Assembly: GCF_900111155.1 (NCBI RefSeq)
Contig: NZ_FOGG01000018.1
Coordinates: 49,505-113,504 of the forward strand
DNA length: 64,000 nt
Reading direction: 5' to 3'
Source: Pedobacter rhizosphaerae
GTDB lineage: Bacteria; Bacteroidota; Bacteroidia; Sphingobacteriales; Sphingobacteriaceae
Part shown: positions 17,970 to 26,682 of the stretch, piece after piece
Position numbering within the stretch: the stretch's first letter is position 1
Layout of the letters: every line of letters starts with the position of its first letter
Translations under genes and position numbers: made by a program
Notes under the pieces: generated by a model
Seen by the model: the letters and a program-made list of their open reading frames with translations, nothing else
Told to the model about the DNA's origin: nothing
The model's database searches: none

Positions 17970-20900
17970 TTACTGTTCGGTCAATTCTAAATGTATCCTA
18001 GCACCTTGATGTGATGCGTCCTTATTTAATATTTCCTTAAAAAATCTAATTGCTTTACTGTGTTCACCTAAGCCTAGATAGCCCAAGGCAGACAAATACA
18101 AACAATGGATTATATTGCTTTCAGACAGATCACTTTCAAAGATCAAAAGATCAGGTAGGGATACCGCAAAATAATCGAGTTTTATTTCTTCATGCAAATG
18201 CGATTCGCCATAGTTGATTAACCGATTAAAAATGAGATCTGCCTTTTCAGGTTCTCCAAGTTTTTGCCATGCATATCCCTGATAAAATATTTTATCGGGT
18301 TGCTGATCGTTATAGAACAGAGCCATCCCCGGTTCACTTAATCCTTCAGTTGCCTTCTTAAAATATTGTTTAGCTTTTTCCATATTTCCCATTCCTTGAT
18401 GGGCAGTTCCGAGCCAATAGAAAATGTCATTTTCCTGCGTACCCACCAACTTACCCTCACCAAGATTATCTGGATAATATTGCGCCTGCTCAAGTAAAGA
18501 AACAGCCTCCTCGAATTGAGCATCTTTAATGTATTTTTTAGCCATACCAATCAGGGCAACCTTATATTGTTCAGAAACCTTGCCTTCGCCACCTTCCCAT
18601 GGATGGAACTTTCTAGACATCAACCGATCATAAGCCTGCTGATAGTCGCCAGAAAAGTTGAGCAGGGTGATGTATTCAAGGTATAAATCATCACGATCGT
18701 TCACCGCTGTAGTATTTTCCTTCAAAAATTTCAATCTGAAAATGAAGTCTTTATTGATTTTTTTGTAAAGAGAATCCAGCTCCATCACTATCCTGTTATC
18801 CTTAGGATCTAAAGAATAAGCTATCTCATAATTTGCAACGGCCTTTTCAGCATCCTGTCTTTTATTGAAATATGCCAGACCGAGATTTCGGAATACTGTT
18901 GGGAAAAACAAATCCAATTCAGCAGACTTTTCCCAAAGACTGATGGCCTTATCATATTGCTGTTTATCATAAAAAAGATTACCTAGATAATAATAGGCTT
19001 TAGCATCTGTTTGATTGTTGGAAATTGCATTTTCCAGCACTAAAATATCGAATAAACGATTTGGGAAACAGTAAGCACTATTTGCTGTAGCTGCCTTTTG
19101 ATAATAATCTCCTGCCTGATCATCATCCAGTTTATTGTAGGCGTAAGCGAGATAATAATTAACCAAAGGATCATTCAAATGATCACCGGCAACGAGTAAA
19201 ATAAATTCTATAGCCGATTCGTATAACCCCAGCTGTATATAATCGATAGCATATTCAATTGCATTATGCGATGTTCCGCCACTTAATTTTAATAATTCTG
19301 ATTTGGCCGATAATGAGTTTTCAGTATCTCCTGATCTTTCAAATGCCTTATACTTTTCAAAAAGAATGCTCAAATTAAAGATATCCTTACTTAAGGCAAG
19401 CTCGACAGTAAGCTTTGCTTCGGCAGCTCTGCCCAATTTTTCAAGTGTGATTACCTTAATCAAATAAGCTTTTCCATTTCTTACATTCCTATCAATTGCC
19501 CAATCAATATGCTCCAAACAATTTTGGTAATCCTGGCGCAACAAGTCAACCTGGGCAATGTGATAAAATGCGGCATCCTGGAATGATTTGTCCCAGCCAG
19601 ACTTAAAGAAAGCATTATACGCCTCATCTGTACGCCCAAGATATAAATTTGCCAAGCCCAAATTGAAATAAGGCTCACAATTGTATGGATTAGGATTTCT
19701 ATCTGTAATGGTATCAATAGCAGTATTAAAAAATGCAAGACTTTCTTCAAATAAGCCCTTTTTGAGTTTCCACAAGCCTACAGCATTATTGCACCTGGTA
19801 TCACCGGGCTCCCTTTTAATGCCTTCAAGGTAGTATGGAAGCGGTCGGTAAGTGGCGTGTCTATACTGTTCTAAATGTTGACCGGTTAGAAAAAGTTGTT
19901 CTATGCTATCAATTTCTTCTGGTAACAAGGCCGGTTTTGCGGCGGCAGGCAAACTGCCTTCGCGCTCATTATCCTTAGGGTTGTAGCGGAGAATTTCTAT
20001 TCCTGCAGCATTATATAAGAACACCTGAAAATCATCAACGTTTATGTTTCGATCAGATAAAAGCACTTGATCATAAACCTCTTCGGGCGTCAAGGTTAAT
20101 ACATCCTCAAAGAACAAAGCTCCAGATTTGAGCACTTTGATCGCAACTTTTTGATTTGAAGATGCAAATAGTTTTAATGTTAATTTTTCGTCAATGAGAT
20201 CTATGCTTAATAATAAATCTTTAGATGCATTTTTAACTACTCCCAATTCACGATAAGGCAGGAAATATTGCGTAAAAGTCTTTTCCTCATAGGGTTTAAG
20301 CCAGGTAAAATCAGGTTGATTGTCGGTAAATACACCAGCCATCAATTCAATATAAGGACCGTCTTCATCGGTCAGGTTTTTATCCCAGGCAATCCCAAAA
20401 TCACCATTACCCCAGGTCCATTGTTTTTTTCCCGGCGATACGTGATGATCGGCAATATGCAACATGCCTGCCTGAATATCATGTTCATAACCACCTACAA
20501 AATTGTATTGCGAATTGATAGCCATGTAAGAGGTTGGAACTGGAATATTTTTATACTTGGATATATCAGTTCCTGGCGAATAATCCACTTTATAATAAGT
20601 ACCTGTCGCAATTGGAAAATCTGAGACATCTCTTTTTCCATGGTCAAAAACGGCATTCACATCTGGTGGAAATACTGATTGATAATGATCATGAACACTT
20701 ACGGCAGGATTTGCCCACCAAAGAAAAGTTTGAGGGGTATCGGTTGGGTTGCTGAGTTTGGCATGTATTTCCAGGTAAGCTTTATCAGGATGCAGGGTGA
20801 ATCCGGCAGATCCTTTGGTATGGAACATTTTCTCCAGTTCATTTACCCAAATGGTTTTGCTGCCATCGTGGTTTTCTTTAATGGTGTACTCTATGGGTTC

Positions 20901-21281
20901 ATAAGTACTCGGCCGGTGGTGTTGAGGCCAGTTGAACTCAATTCCCCCAGAAATCCATGGGCCGCACAATCCCACTAGGGCAGGCTTGATTACCTGGTTA
21001 TAATAAATAAAGTGTCGTTCTTTGATTTTATCATAAGCCATTTGCACCCTCCCACCCAATTCGGGAAGAATTAAGATTTTCAGATATTTATTTTCCAGAA
21101 AAACCCCTTCATATTCCTTATCCGTTTTCTCATCGTAAATTTTTTCAATAATAGGATTTGGGTAAACTACGCCACTGCTGCCCTGATAAACCCGTTTTTC
21201 AAAAAACATTGGATTTTTATCTGGTGCTCCGGTCTCATAAGTTGGGATAACTATTTTTTCGGTCCAAGCTTTTACACTCAT
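17970..21281 (-). CDS. DUF5107 domain protein with TPR repeats
   Basis: 1103 aa with no signal peptide, so probably cytoplasmic. The N-terminal third (about 10-350) is the DUF5107 beta-sandwich, whose features (ILPELGGRVQMAYDK, WISGGIEFNWPQHHRPSTYEP, HAKLSNPTDTPQTFLWWANPAV) recall mutarotase-like folds acting on sugars. From about residue 480 onward there are many tetratricopeptide repeats (for example AKAYYYLGNLFYDKQQYDKAISLWEKS). It lies 13 nt downstream of the sugar porter, forming a two-gene operon beside PUL1. The function is not established; sugar epimerisation, or handling of an imported sugar, is an inference from the fold and neighbour. Confidence 0.85.
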   Translation of the reverse strand: MSVKAWTEKIVIPTYETGAPDKNPMFFEKRVYQGSSGVVYPNPIIEKIYDEKTDKEYEGVFLENKYLKILILPELGGRVQMAYDKIKERHFIYYNQVIKPALVGLCGPWISGGIEFNWPQHHRPSTYEPIEYTIKENHDGSKTIWVNELEKMFHTKGSAGFTLHPDKAYLEIHAKLSNPTDTPQTFLWWANPAVSVHDHYQSVFPPDVNAVFDHGKRDVSDFPIATGTYYKVDYSPGTDISKYKNIPVPTSYMAINSQYNFVGGYEHDIQAGMLHIADHHVSPGKKQWTWGNGDFGIAWDKNLTDEDGPYIELMAGVFTDNQPDFTWLKPYEEKTFTQYFLPYRELGVVKNASKDLLLSIDLIDEKLTLKLFASSNQKVAIKVLKSGALFFEDVLTLTPEEVYDQVLLSDRNINVDDFQVFLYNAAGIEILRYNPKDNEREGSLPAAAKPALLPEEIDSIEQLFLTGQHLEQYRHATYRPLPYYLEGIKREPGDTRCNNAVGLWKLKKGLFEESLAFFNTAIDTITDRNPNPYNCEPYFNLGLANLYLGRTDEAYNAFFKSGWDKSFQDAAFYHIAQVDLLRQDYQNCLEHIDWAIDRNVRNGKAYLIKVITLEKLGRAAEAKLTVELALSKDIFNLSILFEKYKAFERSGDTENSLSAKSELLKLSGGTSHNAIEYAIDYIQLGLYESAIEFILLVAGDHLNDPLVNYYLAYAYNKLDDDQAGDYYQKAATANSAYCFPNRLFDILVLENAISNNQTDAKAYYYLGNLFYDKQQYDKAISLWEKSAELDLFFPTVFRNLGLAYFNKRQDAEKAVANYEIAYSLDPKDNRIVMELDSLYKKINKDFIFRLKFLKENTTAVNDRDDLYLEYITLLNFSGDYQQAYDRLMSRKFHPWEGGEGKVSEQYKVALIGMAKKYIKDAQFEEAVSLLEQAQYYPDNLGEGKLVGTQENDIFYWLGTAHQGMGNMEKAKQYFKKATEGLSEPGMALFYNDQQPDKIFYQGYAWQKLGEPEKADLIFNRLINYGESHLHEEIKLDYFAVSLPDLLIFESDLSESNIIHCLYLSALGYLGLGEHSKAIRFFKEILNKDASHQGARIHLELTEQ

Positions 21282-21294
21282 AATGCTTTTACTA

Positions 21295-22641
21295 TTAATG
21301 TGATATAAAATTATTTTCTAACTGTTCTAATGTTTGCCCTTTAGTTTCCTTTACTTTTAGCTTAATAAATAGCCAGCCTGCGAAACAAATGGCAGAGTAA
21401 AAGTAAAATGGGCCGTACGTACCAATGAGTTTGGCCAAAATTGGAAAAGTAAATACGAGAATGAAATACGCTACCCACAAACTCACCACCGATATGGAAG
21501 AAGCAAGCCCCCTGATGTGGTTTGGAAAAATTTCTGAAATCAGCACCCAGGTTACCGGAGCCAGCGATGTAGCATATAATGCGATTGCCAATAGGACGAA
21601 TATTGAAATCAGGTTGGGGTTTGCCTTGATATTGAGAAAGTAAGCGATAGCCAGATAAGCGAAAGCCAGCCCCAACGAACCAATCAGCATCAGCGGTCTT
21701 CTCCCTAATTTATCAACCTGCCACATGGCGAGAACGGTAAAGCAAAGATTTACAATCCCGATGGCAACGGTTTCAAAAAGCTGCCGATCCAAATCTGCCC
21801 CTACAGCTTCAAAAATGGTAGAAGTATAGTTAAATACGACATTGATTCCGCAAAGTTGCTGAAAAACGGCCAGCGTAATCCCGATCAGCAGTGCTGGTCT
21901 AACGCTTTTATGAAATACAGCCTTCAAGGTAGGTGTTGAAGAATGTTCCAAAGATTTATTAACCTCCTTTATAGTTTGTACGGCAAAACCATCCTTACCA
22001 ATCTTGAGTAGTGTCTGGTGTGCTTTATCTATAAGCCCCTTTTGGATTTGCCACCTGGGACTTTCGGGCAACAAGGTAACGCCAGTAAAAAACAATGCCG
22101 AAGGAACAATCCCCAGTCCAAACATCCAGCGCCATGCTTCACTACCATTATCAGCTAGAGAATAATTACAAAGGTTTGTAACCAGAATTCCAATTACGGT
22201 AGTGAGTTGATTGATGGCGACATTTCTGCCACGAATCGCCGCAGGAGAAATCTCGGCTATATACAAAGGGCTTAATATTGAGGCCATTCCCACGCCTATG
22301 CCGGCACAAAAACGCATGATGATAAAAACAGTGAGGGTGTTGCTAAAAGCCATACCAGCCGATGATACCGCAAATATTAGTGCAGAAAGCATAAGCCCTG
22401 GTTTACGGCCATAGAGGTCAGCACTCTTTCCGGCTATTAAACACCCAAGTATACAGCCTAAAGCAAGGGATCCAGTTAAAAATCCCTCCCAATATTCGTT
22501 AAGTCCGAATGCTGTCCGAAGGAATGGCAGAGCACCGGAAATTACCGCAAAGTCAAATCCAAAAAGATATCCGCCCAGCGCAGAAATGAAGGAAATAAAT
22601 AAAATGTACCTGGAGTTGAAGGAAATGTTTTGATTTTCCAT
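21295..22641 (-). CDS. MFS sugar porter, inner membrane
   Basis: 448 aa with about twelve membrane segments. Sugar-porter family signatures are complete: SADLYGRKPG in the loop 2-3 region, PLYIAEISPAAIRGR, PESPRWQ before the central loop, QQLCGINVVFNY in TM7, DKLGRRPL between TM8 and 9, and the closing KVKETKGQTLEQLE. It would move a monosaccharide across the inner membrane, probably with protons. It is the first gene of the operon with the DUF5107-TPR protein, and a divergent AraC regulator starts 187 bp away. It is likely the cytoplasmic uptake step for sugar released by the PUL1 enzymes. Confidence 0.93.
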   Translation of the reverse strand: MENQNISFNSRYILFISFISALGGYLFGFDFAVISGALPFLRTAFGLNEYWEGFLTGSLALGCILGCLIAGKSADLYGRKPGLMLSALIFAVSSAGMAFSNTLTVFIIMRFCAGIGVGMASILSPLYIAEISPAAIRGRNVAINQLTTVIGILVTNLCNYSLADNGSEAWRWMFGLGIVPSALFFTGVTLLPESPRWQIQKGLIDKAHQTLLKIGKDGFAVQTIKEVNKSLEHSSTPTLKAVFHKSVRPALLIGITLAVFQQLCGINVVFNYTSTIFEAVGADLDRQLFETVAIGIVNLCFTVLAMWQVDKLGRRPLMLIGSLGLAFAYLAIAYFLNIKANPNLISIFVLLAIALYATSLAPVTWVLISEIFPNHIRGLASSISVVSLWVAYFILVFTFPILAKLIGTYGPFYFYSAICFAGWLFIKLKVKETKGQTLEQLENNFISH

Positions 22642-22687
22642 TTTAAAAATATTGGTTAGAATAGATTAAAGTTGACCTTACAATTTT

Positions 22688-22756
22688 ATGTATTTGCCAT
22701 ACATGAATAAATGGATATTAAGCTTAATATGATGGACAAAATCATGATCAAAATCA
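22688..22756. promoter_or_regulatory. Candidate operators between the MFS and AraC genes
   Basis: Within the 187-bp divergent spacer are three ordered motifs: ATGTAT/ATACAT inverted repeat (22688-22704), a perfect 16-bp palindrome ATATTAAGCTTAATAT (22715-22730), and a direct repeat CAAAATCA at 22737 and 22749. They are plausible binding sites for the adjacent AraC regulator; binding is not shown. Confidence 0.45.
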
Positions 22757-22788
22757 CCCCCTATCATCACCCATGTATTAACAGGCAA

Positions 22789-22796
22789 TATATTTG
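22789..22796 (+). promoter_or_regulatory. Predicted -7 box of the AraC gene
   Basis: TATATTTG fits TAnnTTTG and lies 32 bp before the ATG. No clear -33 TTTG is seen. Confidence 0.45.
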
Positions 22797-22828
22797 TGAA
22801 ATAAATTCTATTTTATTACTATTGCCAC

Positions 22829-23734
22829 ATGAAATATTCCAAAGAAAATTTCAAAAGAGATGGATTTGAAGGACAGCGGGCTATCGTGGTTCCAAAGTCC
22901 ATTTTGCAAAAATTTTGTATCAGTAACAAACTCATCAACAAATGCTATATTACTGATATTGGCTACTACCCAAAAGCGAGGCTTCACTTCAGGGAGAGGC
23001 CACATGGTGCCGAACAGAATATCTTGATCTATTGCGTAGATGGAAAGGGGACCATCAAAGTCAAAAACATTACCTACAACATGGGAAGCGGAGATTTCGT
23101 ATTTATTCCTAAAGGGCAATCCCATTCTTACAAAACAGATCCTGATAATCCCTGGACCATTTACTGGTGCCATTTCAAAGGTGAGCAGGCTGATGAAATT
23201 ATCGAAATCTCCTTTCAAAAAAAAGGTTCTCCAAAGGGTTATGTAACCTTTTTGGATACACGCATTAACCTCTTTGATTCTATCTACCAAACGCTTGAGA
23301 GCGGATACGGTTTTGACAATTTGAGCTATGTAAATCTCCGGTTTCCGCAATTCCTGTCTTCCTTTTTATTTAGTGATAAGTTTGAAGAATCACCCAAAAA
23401 CAGCTCAGAAGACATTATTGAACTGTCATTCAGATATATGCAGGATAATCTGGATAAGCCATTAACGCTAGCCATGATTGCTCAAAGTGTAAATACCTCC
23501 GCAAGTCACTTTCTTTCGGTTTTTAAAAAACGAACCGGATTTCCACCAATCGAATATTTTAACCACTTAAAGATTCAAAAGGCCTGTCAGTTCTTGCAAT
23601 TTACGCCATTAAGGATTAAGGAGATTGCTTTTAAGATTGGATTGGATGACCAATATTATTTCTCCAGGCTTTTTACCAAAGTAATGGGCATGTCTCCTAC
23701 TGAGTATAGGGAGCAGCGAAGTGCTGCAAAATAA
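22829..23734 (+). CDS. AraC family transcriptional regulator (PUL1)
   Basis: 301 aa. An N-terminal cupin-like ligand domain (about 40-150, with FRERPHGAEQNILIYCVDGKG and MGSGDFVFIPKGQSHSYK) precedes a C-terminal pair of helix-turn-helix motifs (about 195-298): LTLAMIAQSVNTSASHFLSV and LRIKEIAFKIGLDDQYYFSR, ending MGMSPTEYREQ. The ligand domain is of the sugar-sensing AraC/RhaR kind. It is divergent from the sugar porter/DUF5107 operon with motif-rich DNA between, so it probably controls that operon and perhaps SusC1. Confidence 0.92.
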   Translation: MKYSKENFKRDGFEGQRAIVVPKSILQKFCISNKLINKCYITDIGYYPKARLHFRERPHGAEQNILIYCVDGKGTIKVKNITYNMGSGDFVFIPKGQSHSYKTDPDNPWTIYWCHFKGEQADEIIEISFQKKGSPKGYVTFLDTRINLFDSIYQTLESGYGFDNLSYVNLRFPQFLSSFLFSDKFEESPKNSSEDIIELSFRYMQDNLDKPLTLAMIAQSVNTSASHFLSVFKKRTGFPPIEYFNHLKIQKACQFLQFTPLRIKEIAFKIGLDDQYYFSRLFTKVMGMSPTEYREQRSAAK

Positions 23735-23917
23735 TTCGGTCAGGCAAATTTCGTCTGAACAAATGCGCCGAGACACCTTAATGCTATTAACTTATTGGAT
23801 ATTAAAAAAACACACTAAATGCATAACAGCATATTTCCATGACTTTTCAGGCGGTTAACTGTTTAAATAAACGCAGTTGTGTTCCCGGATTTTAAATATT
23901 TCTTTATCAATTGTCAA

Positions 23918-24151
23918 TTAGCCAAATCTTGTATCGATCTTCTTTCTCCCACACTTCCTAAAAGTACCAATCAGTAAGATTGTAACAGCCATGATTATGA
24001 CAGCAGACATTAAGCCCAATACCCAAAGTATCGAATATAGATTAACTTCAGCACGATATGTATATAGTATTGCTATCAATATTAAAACTACTCCCATAGA
24101 TAACAATGAAGAGAGGAATAAAAAAAACTTTTTTCTTTGTAAGGCGTTCAT
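23918..24151 (-). CDS. Small hypothetical membrane protein
   Basis: 77 aa. Two hydrophobic segments (about residues 10-28 and 38-62) separated by a short polar loop, with Arg/Lys-rich ends (LQRKK at the start, RKCGRKK near the end), give a two-pass inner-membrane hairpin. I do not recognise a family. It stands alone between the AraC gene and the SDR gene. The membrane pattern and positive flanks favour a real gene over a chance frame, but this is not certain. Confidence 0.5.
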   Translation of the reverse strand: MNALQRKKFFLFLSSLLSMGVVLILIAILYTYRAEVNLYSILWVLGLMSAVIIMAVTILLIGTFRKCGRKKIDTRFG

Positions 24152-24348
24152 ATCTGGTTCATTTATAGCCGATACGATCTTTAAGAATAAATCGCTACAA
24201 GTAGAAGTTATTAATTTATAATTTTAAGAAAAATACGCTGTTTCAAATCTCTTTCGGCTAAAGCCCAGCCCATTAAAATGGTATTATTCAATTAAAGTGC
24301 AGTTTAGATTATTCAGACGGAAAACACCTGTATCCACATAAAACAAAT

Positions 24349-24412
24349 GAGGCTGTATCCATAAATCAGACCTATCTCTTTGGTGAGATTAATTGATTTA
24401 TGATACAGCCTC
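24349..24412. repeat. Dispersed hairpin element, GAGGCTGTATC type, copy 1
   Basis: GAGGCTGTATCCATAAATCA (24349-24368) pairs with TGATTTATGATACAGCCTC (24394-24412) with one bulged base; ATCTC/GAGAT pairs again inside. It lies after the SDR stop codon and may terminate transcription from that side. A related element is at 28893-28996. Confidence 0.75.
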
Positions 24413-24463
24413 TCATTATTGGATAATGAATAACGTGAGATTAAGATACTGAAACAAAGCCCA

Positions 24464-25261
24464 CTACATACACTTAATTGTACCGCCATCTACCCTTATT
24501 GTTGCGCCGCTCACGTAATCTGCGAAGGTACTGCAAAGGTAAGCTACAGCACCGGCAATTTCATCAGGTTCTCCAAACCTGCCTGTATCGTTAGGAATCA
24601 GTTCCTGCACGGCTTTATATTTGATTTCTTCAAGATCGGTACCCCAGCTAAATTTTGGAGCCGCACTTATCAGCCAGTCCTCCACCATCGGATTGATGAT
24701 GGCACCAGGAGAGACTACATTGGAAGTGATCCCAGTTTCCTTAAGCTGCCTGGCCAGCGAAATAGACATATTGTGCCTGGCTGCTAAGGTAGCATTGTAG
24801 TGCGGTTGTTCTTTAATTGGCTGAATACCCAGGCCACCACCAATATGTACAACCCTACCCCATCCCAGTGTTTTCATCTGAGGCACAAGACGTTGTACCA
24901 TCCTCACATAAGAAACCACATTATTATTGTACATTTCTGTCCAATCTAAGGTTGTAGCATCGCCCCATGATTTATGGGATGTGGCTCCTGCATTATTGAC
25001 CAGGATGTCTATTTGGCCATTTTTAAGCGCAGCTGCTGCAACCGCATCAGCACCTTCATCTGTACTGAGATCGCCTACGGCAATGTCAGCTGTACCCCCA
25101 CTTGAAATAATATCTTCACTTACTTTCCTTGCACGTTCGATGTTGCGGCCATGAACCACAACACTGGCCCCTTCTGCTGCCAACATTTTAACTATAGCCT
25201 CTCCAAGGCCTGAACTTGAGCCTGTAACCAGTGCTCTTTTCCCTTTTAATTTTAAATCCAT
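24464..25261 (-). CDS. SDR-fold oxidoreductase with altered active site
   Basis: 265 aa classical short-chain dehydrogenase fold: TGSSSGLGEAIVKML (cofactor loop), VHGRN (Arg suggests NADP), DILVNNAGATS, and SPGAI after the active site. The catalytic segment reads IGGGLGIQPIKEQPHYNATL: Tyr155 is kept, but the position of the usual Lys (Y-x-x-x-K) is Leu159 and the usual Ser region is Gly-Gly-Gly. It may therefore be a variant SDR with another chemistry. The AraC-type regulator gene lies 25 nt upstream on the same strand and is likely cotranscribed. A large stem-loop follows. Confidence 0.88.
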   Translation of the reverse strand: MDLKLKGKRALVTGSSSGLGEAIVKMLAAEGASVVVHGRNIERARKVSEDIISSGGTADIAVGDLSTDEGADAVAAAALKNGQIDILVNNAGATSHKSWGDATTLDWTEMYNNNVVSYVRMVQRLVPQMKTLGWGRVVHIGGGLGIQPIKEQPHYNATLAARHNMSISLARQLKETGITSNVVSPGAIINPMVEDWLISAAPKFSWGTDLEEIKYKAVQELIPNDTGRFGEPDEIAGAVAYLCSTFADYVSGATIRVDGGTIKCM

Positions 25262-25286
25262 TTTTTATTATGTTGTATTATTCGTA

Positions 25287-26135
25287 TTATTTATTTGAGG
25301 GGGCTTTGCCAAATGCTTTCTTATAAGCATAAGAAAAGTGCGACATGTTTACGAAACCCAACTCCAGGTAAACCTTTGTGGGCCGCTGAAACTGCTGCTC
25401 AATCAGGTATCGCGCCTCAGCGAGGCGTTTTTGAAGCAGCCACCTGCCTGGCGTAACCTGGAAAAGTTTTGCAAAATCCCTTTTAAAGCCAGACAAACTT
25501 CTTCCCGTAAGAAAAGCAAACCTTTCCAATGGAACATTGTAGCGGTAATGTCCATTCATAAAGGCTTCCAGGTCTAGTTTTCCTGGATCACTGAATTCAA
25601 AAAGCATGTGTTTGATATCCGGATCACTTTCTGCAAGAATTAATATTAGTTCTTTTGTTTTTAGGCGCAAGAGACCATTATCCAGATTTGCGCTTCCGAG
25701 GTAAGGCTTAAGGGTAGCTACAAAACTTTCTAAAAAACCGTTACTGTTTATTAATTTTACCCCCTCAGCCCGATAGTGTCCCCGAGGCTTCAGCTCATAT
25801 CCTGCGGAAATCTCCTTCAACGTTGCCTGGTCGATGTGGATCGCGATTGATCTGAATCCTTCTGATTCGGTGAGCTTAACAAATTTGGTTAACTGGTTAC
25901 GCTTAAAAAACCGGTAATCACCAGCCTTGAACAAATATTTTTTTTCTCCAATCCATACCTCGTGGCTACCACTAATGATGTAGCTAAAAATATGGTCGGC
26001 TACCATAGCTTCTCCTTCTACATTTTTACCGTAATATTCATTCTGTATAAGTCTTGGTGCTGAAAGGGGATGTTGATTTTGTGAGGACTGCATAACATTG
26101 AAATTTTTAGCGGCACTTGTACCACCGATTGTCAA
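25287..26135 (-). CDS. AraC family transcriptional regulator
   Basis: 282 aa. The N-terminal part (about 30-150) resembles a cupin effector domain (FSYIISGSHEVWIGEKKYLFKAGDYRFF); the C-terminal DNA-binding part (about 185-280) has VPLERFAFLTGRSLSGFKRDFAKLFQVTPGRWL and VYLELGFVNMSHFSYAYKKAFGKAPS. Only the second HTH is strongly canonical. An alternative start at 26093 (MQSSQNQH) would remove 14 residues and is equally plausible. It is upstream of and in line with the SDR gene, so it likely regulates that gene and itself. Confidence 0.9.
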   Translation of the reverse strand: MTIGGTSAAKNFNVMQSSQNQHPLSAPRLIQNEYYGKNVEGEAMVADHIFSYIISGSHEVWIGEKKYLFKAGDYRFFKRNQLTKFVKLTESEGFRSIAIHIDQATLKEISAGYELKPRGHYRAEGVKLINSNGFLESFVATLKPYLGSANLDNGLLRLKTKELILILAESDPDIKHMLFEFSDPGKLDLEAFMNGHYRYNVPLERFAFLTGRSLSGFKRDFAKLFQVTPGRWLLQKRLAEARYLIEQQFQRPTKVYLELGFVNMSHFSYAYKKAFGKAPSNK

Positions 26136-26682
26136 TACAAATTTCGAAATATTTAAAATACCAGGCTTTGTTCAAAAGTCCAATTTTGTTTGTTATAAAG
26201 CTCATTTCTATAACATTAGAACGGTAGCACGTTCCTATCAAAGAAACTTTGACGGTAAAATATAGTACATAAATTAGCGCAGCTGCATCCATCAGCTGTG
26301 CAAAACCATCACTAAACTATTCATGATTCAGATCCCTCTCAGATCCGATATCCTATTCTCAGATAATTACTTTCGGTTCCAGAAACTCCTTCATAACCTA
26401 AATGCCATATCCCGGCCCAAAACAGCGTCTTTATATCCGACAAAAGGACAATTGAATCGCGCATGGAGTAACTTAGCAAAAATTTCATTCCGGCATATCC
26501 GCCTAAGGCACAGCTTACCAAGCCTACAATACACTTAAAATCAGAAAATTAACATCACAAATCTCCATATTGAAGAAAAAACAGAGAGAAATTATTTTTA
26601 TTTTACAATTTTGTTAAACAAAAATGAATAATATAATTTACCTTTGTCAAATCATCAAGAATAGTTAGAGAAAGTCGTTTCT
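26136..26682. other. 547-bp spacer between the AraC and ABC-F genes
   Basis: Short frames here (26107-26292 on minus, 26323-26538 on plus and its opposite) show no domain or signal and are not called. The right end holds the ABC-F promoter. The middle shows nothing I recognise. Confidence 0.5.
26639..26646 (+). promoter_or_regulatory. Predicted -7 box of the ABC-F/TetR operon
   Basis: TACCTTTG fits TAnnTTTG, 36 bp before the ATG. A TTTTG lies 25 nt upstream, longer than the usual spacing. Confidence 0.5.

Noticed and set aside
26323..26538. 71-codon frame (and the opposite-strand frame)
   Set aside because: No motif, signal or conserved pattern; probably chance in a spacer.
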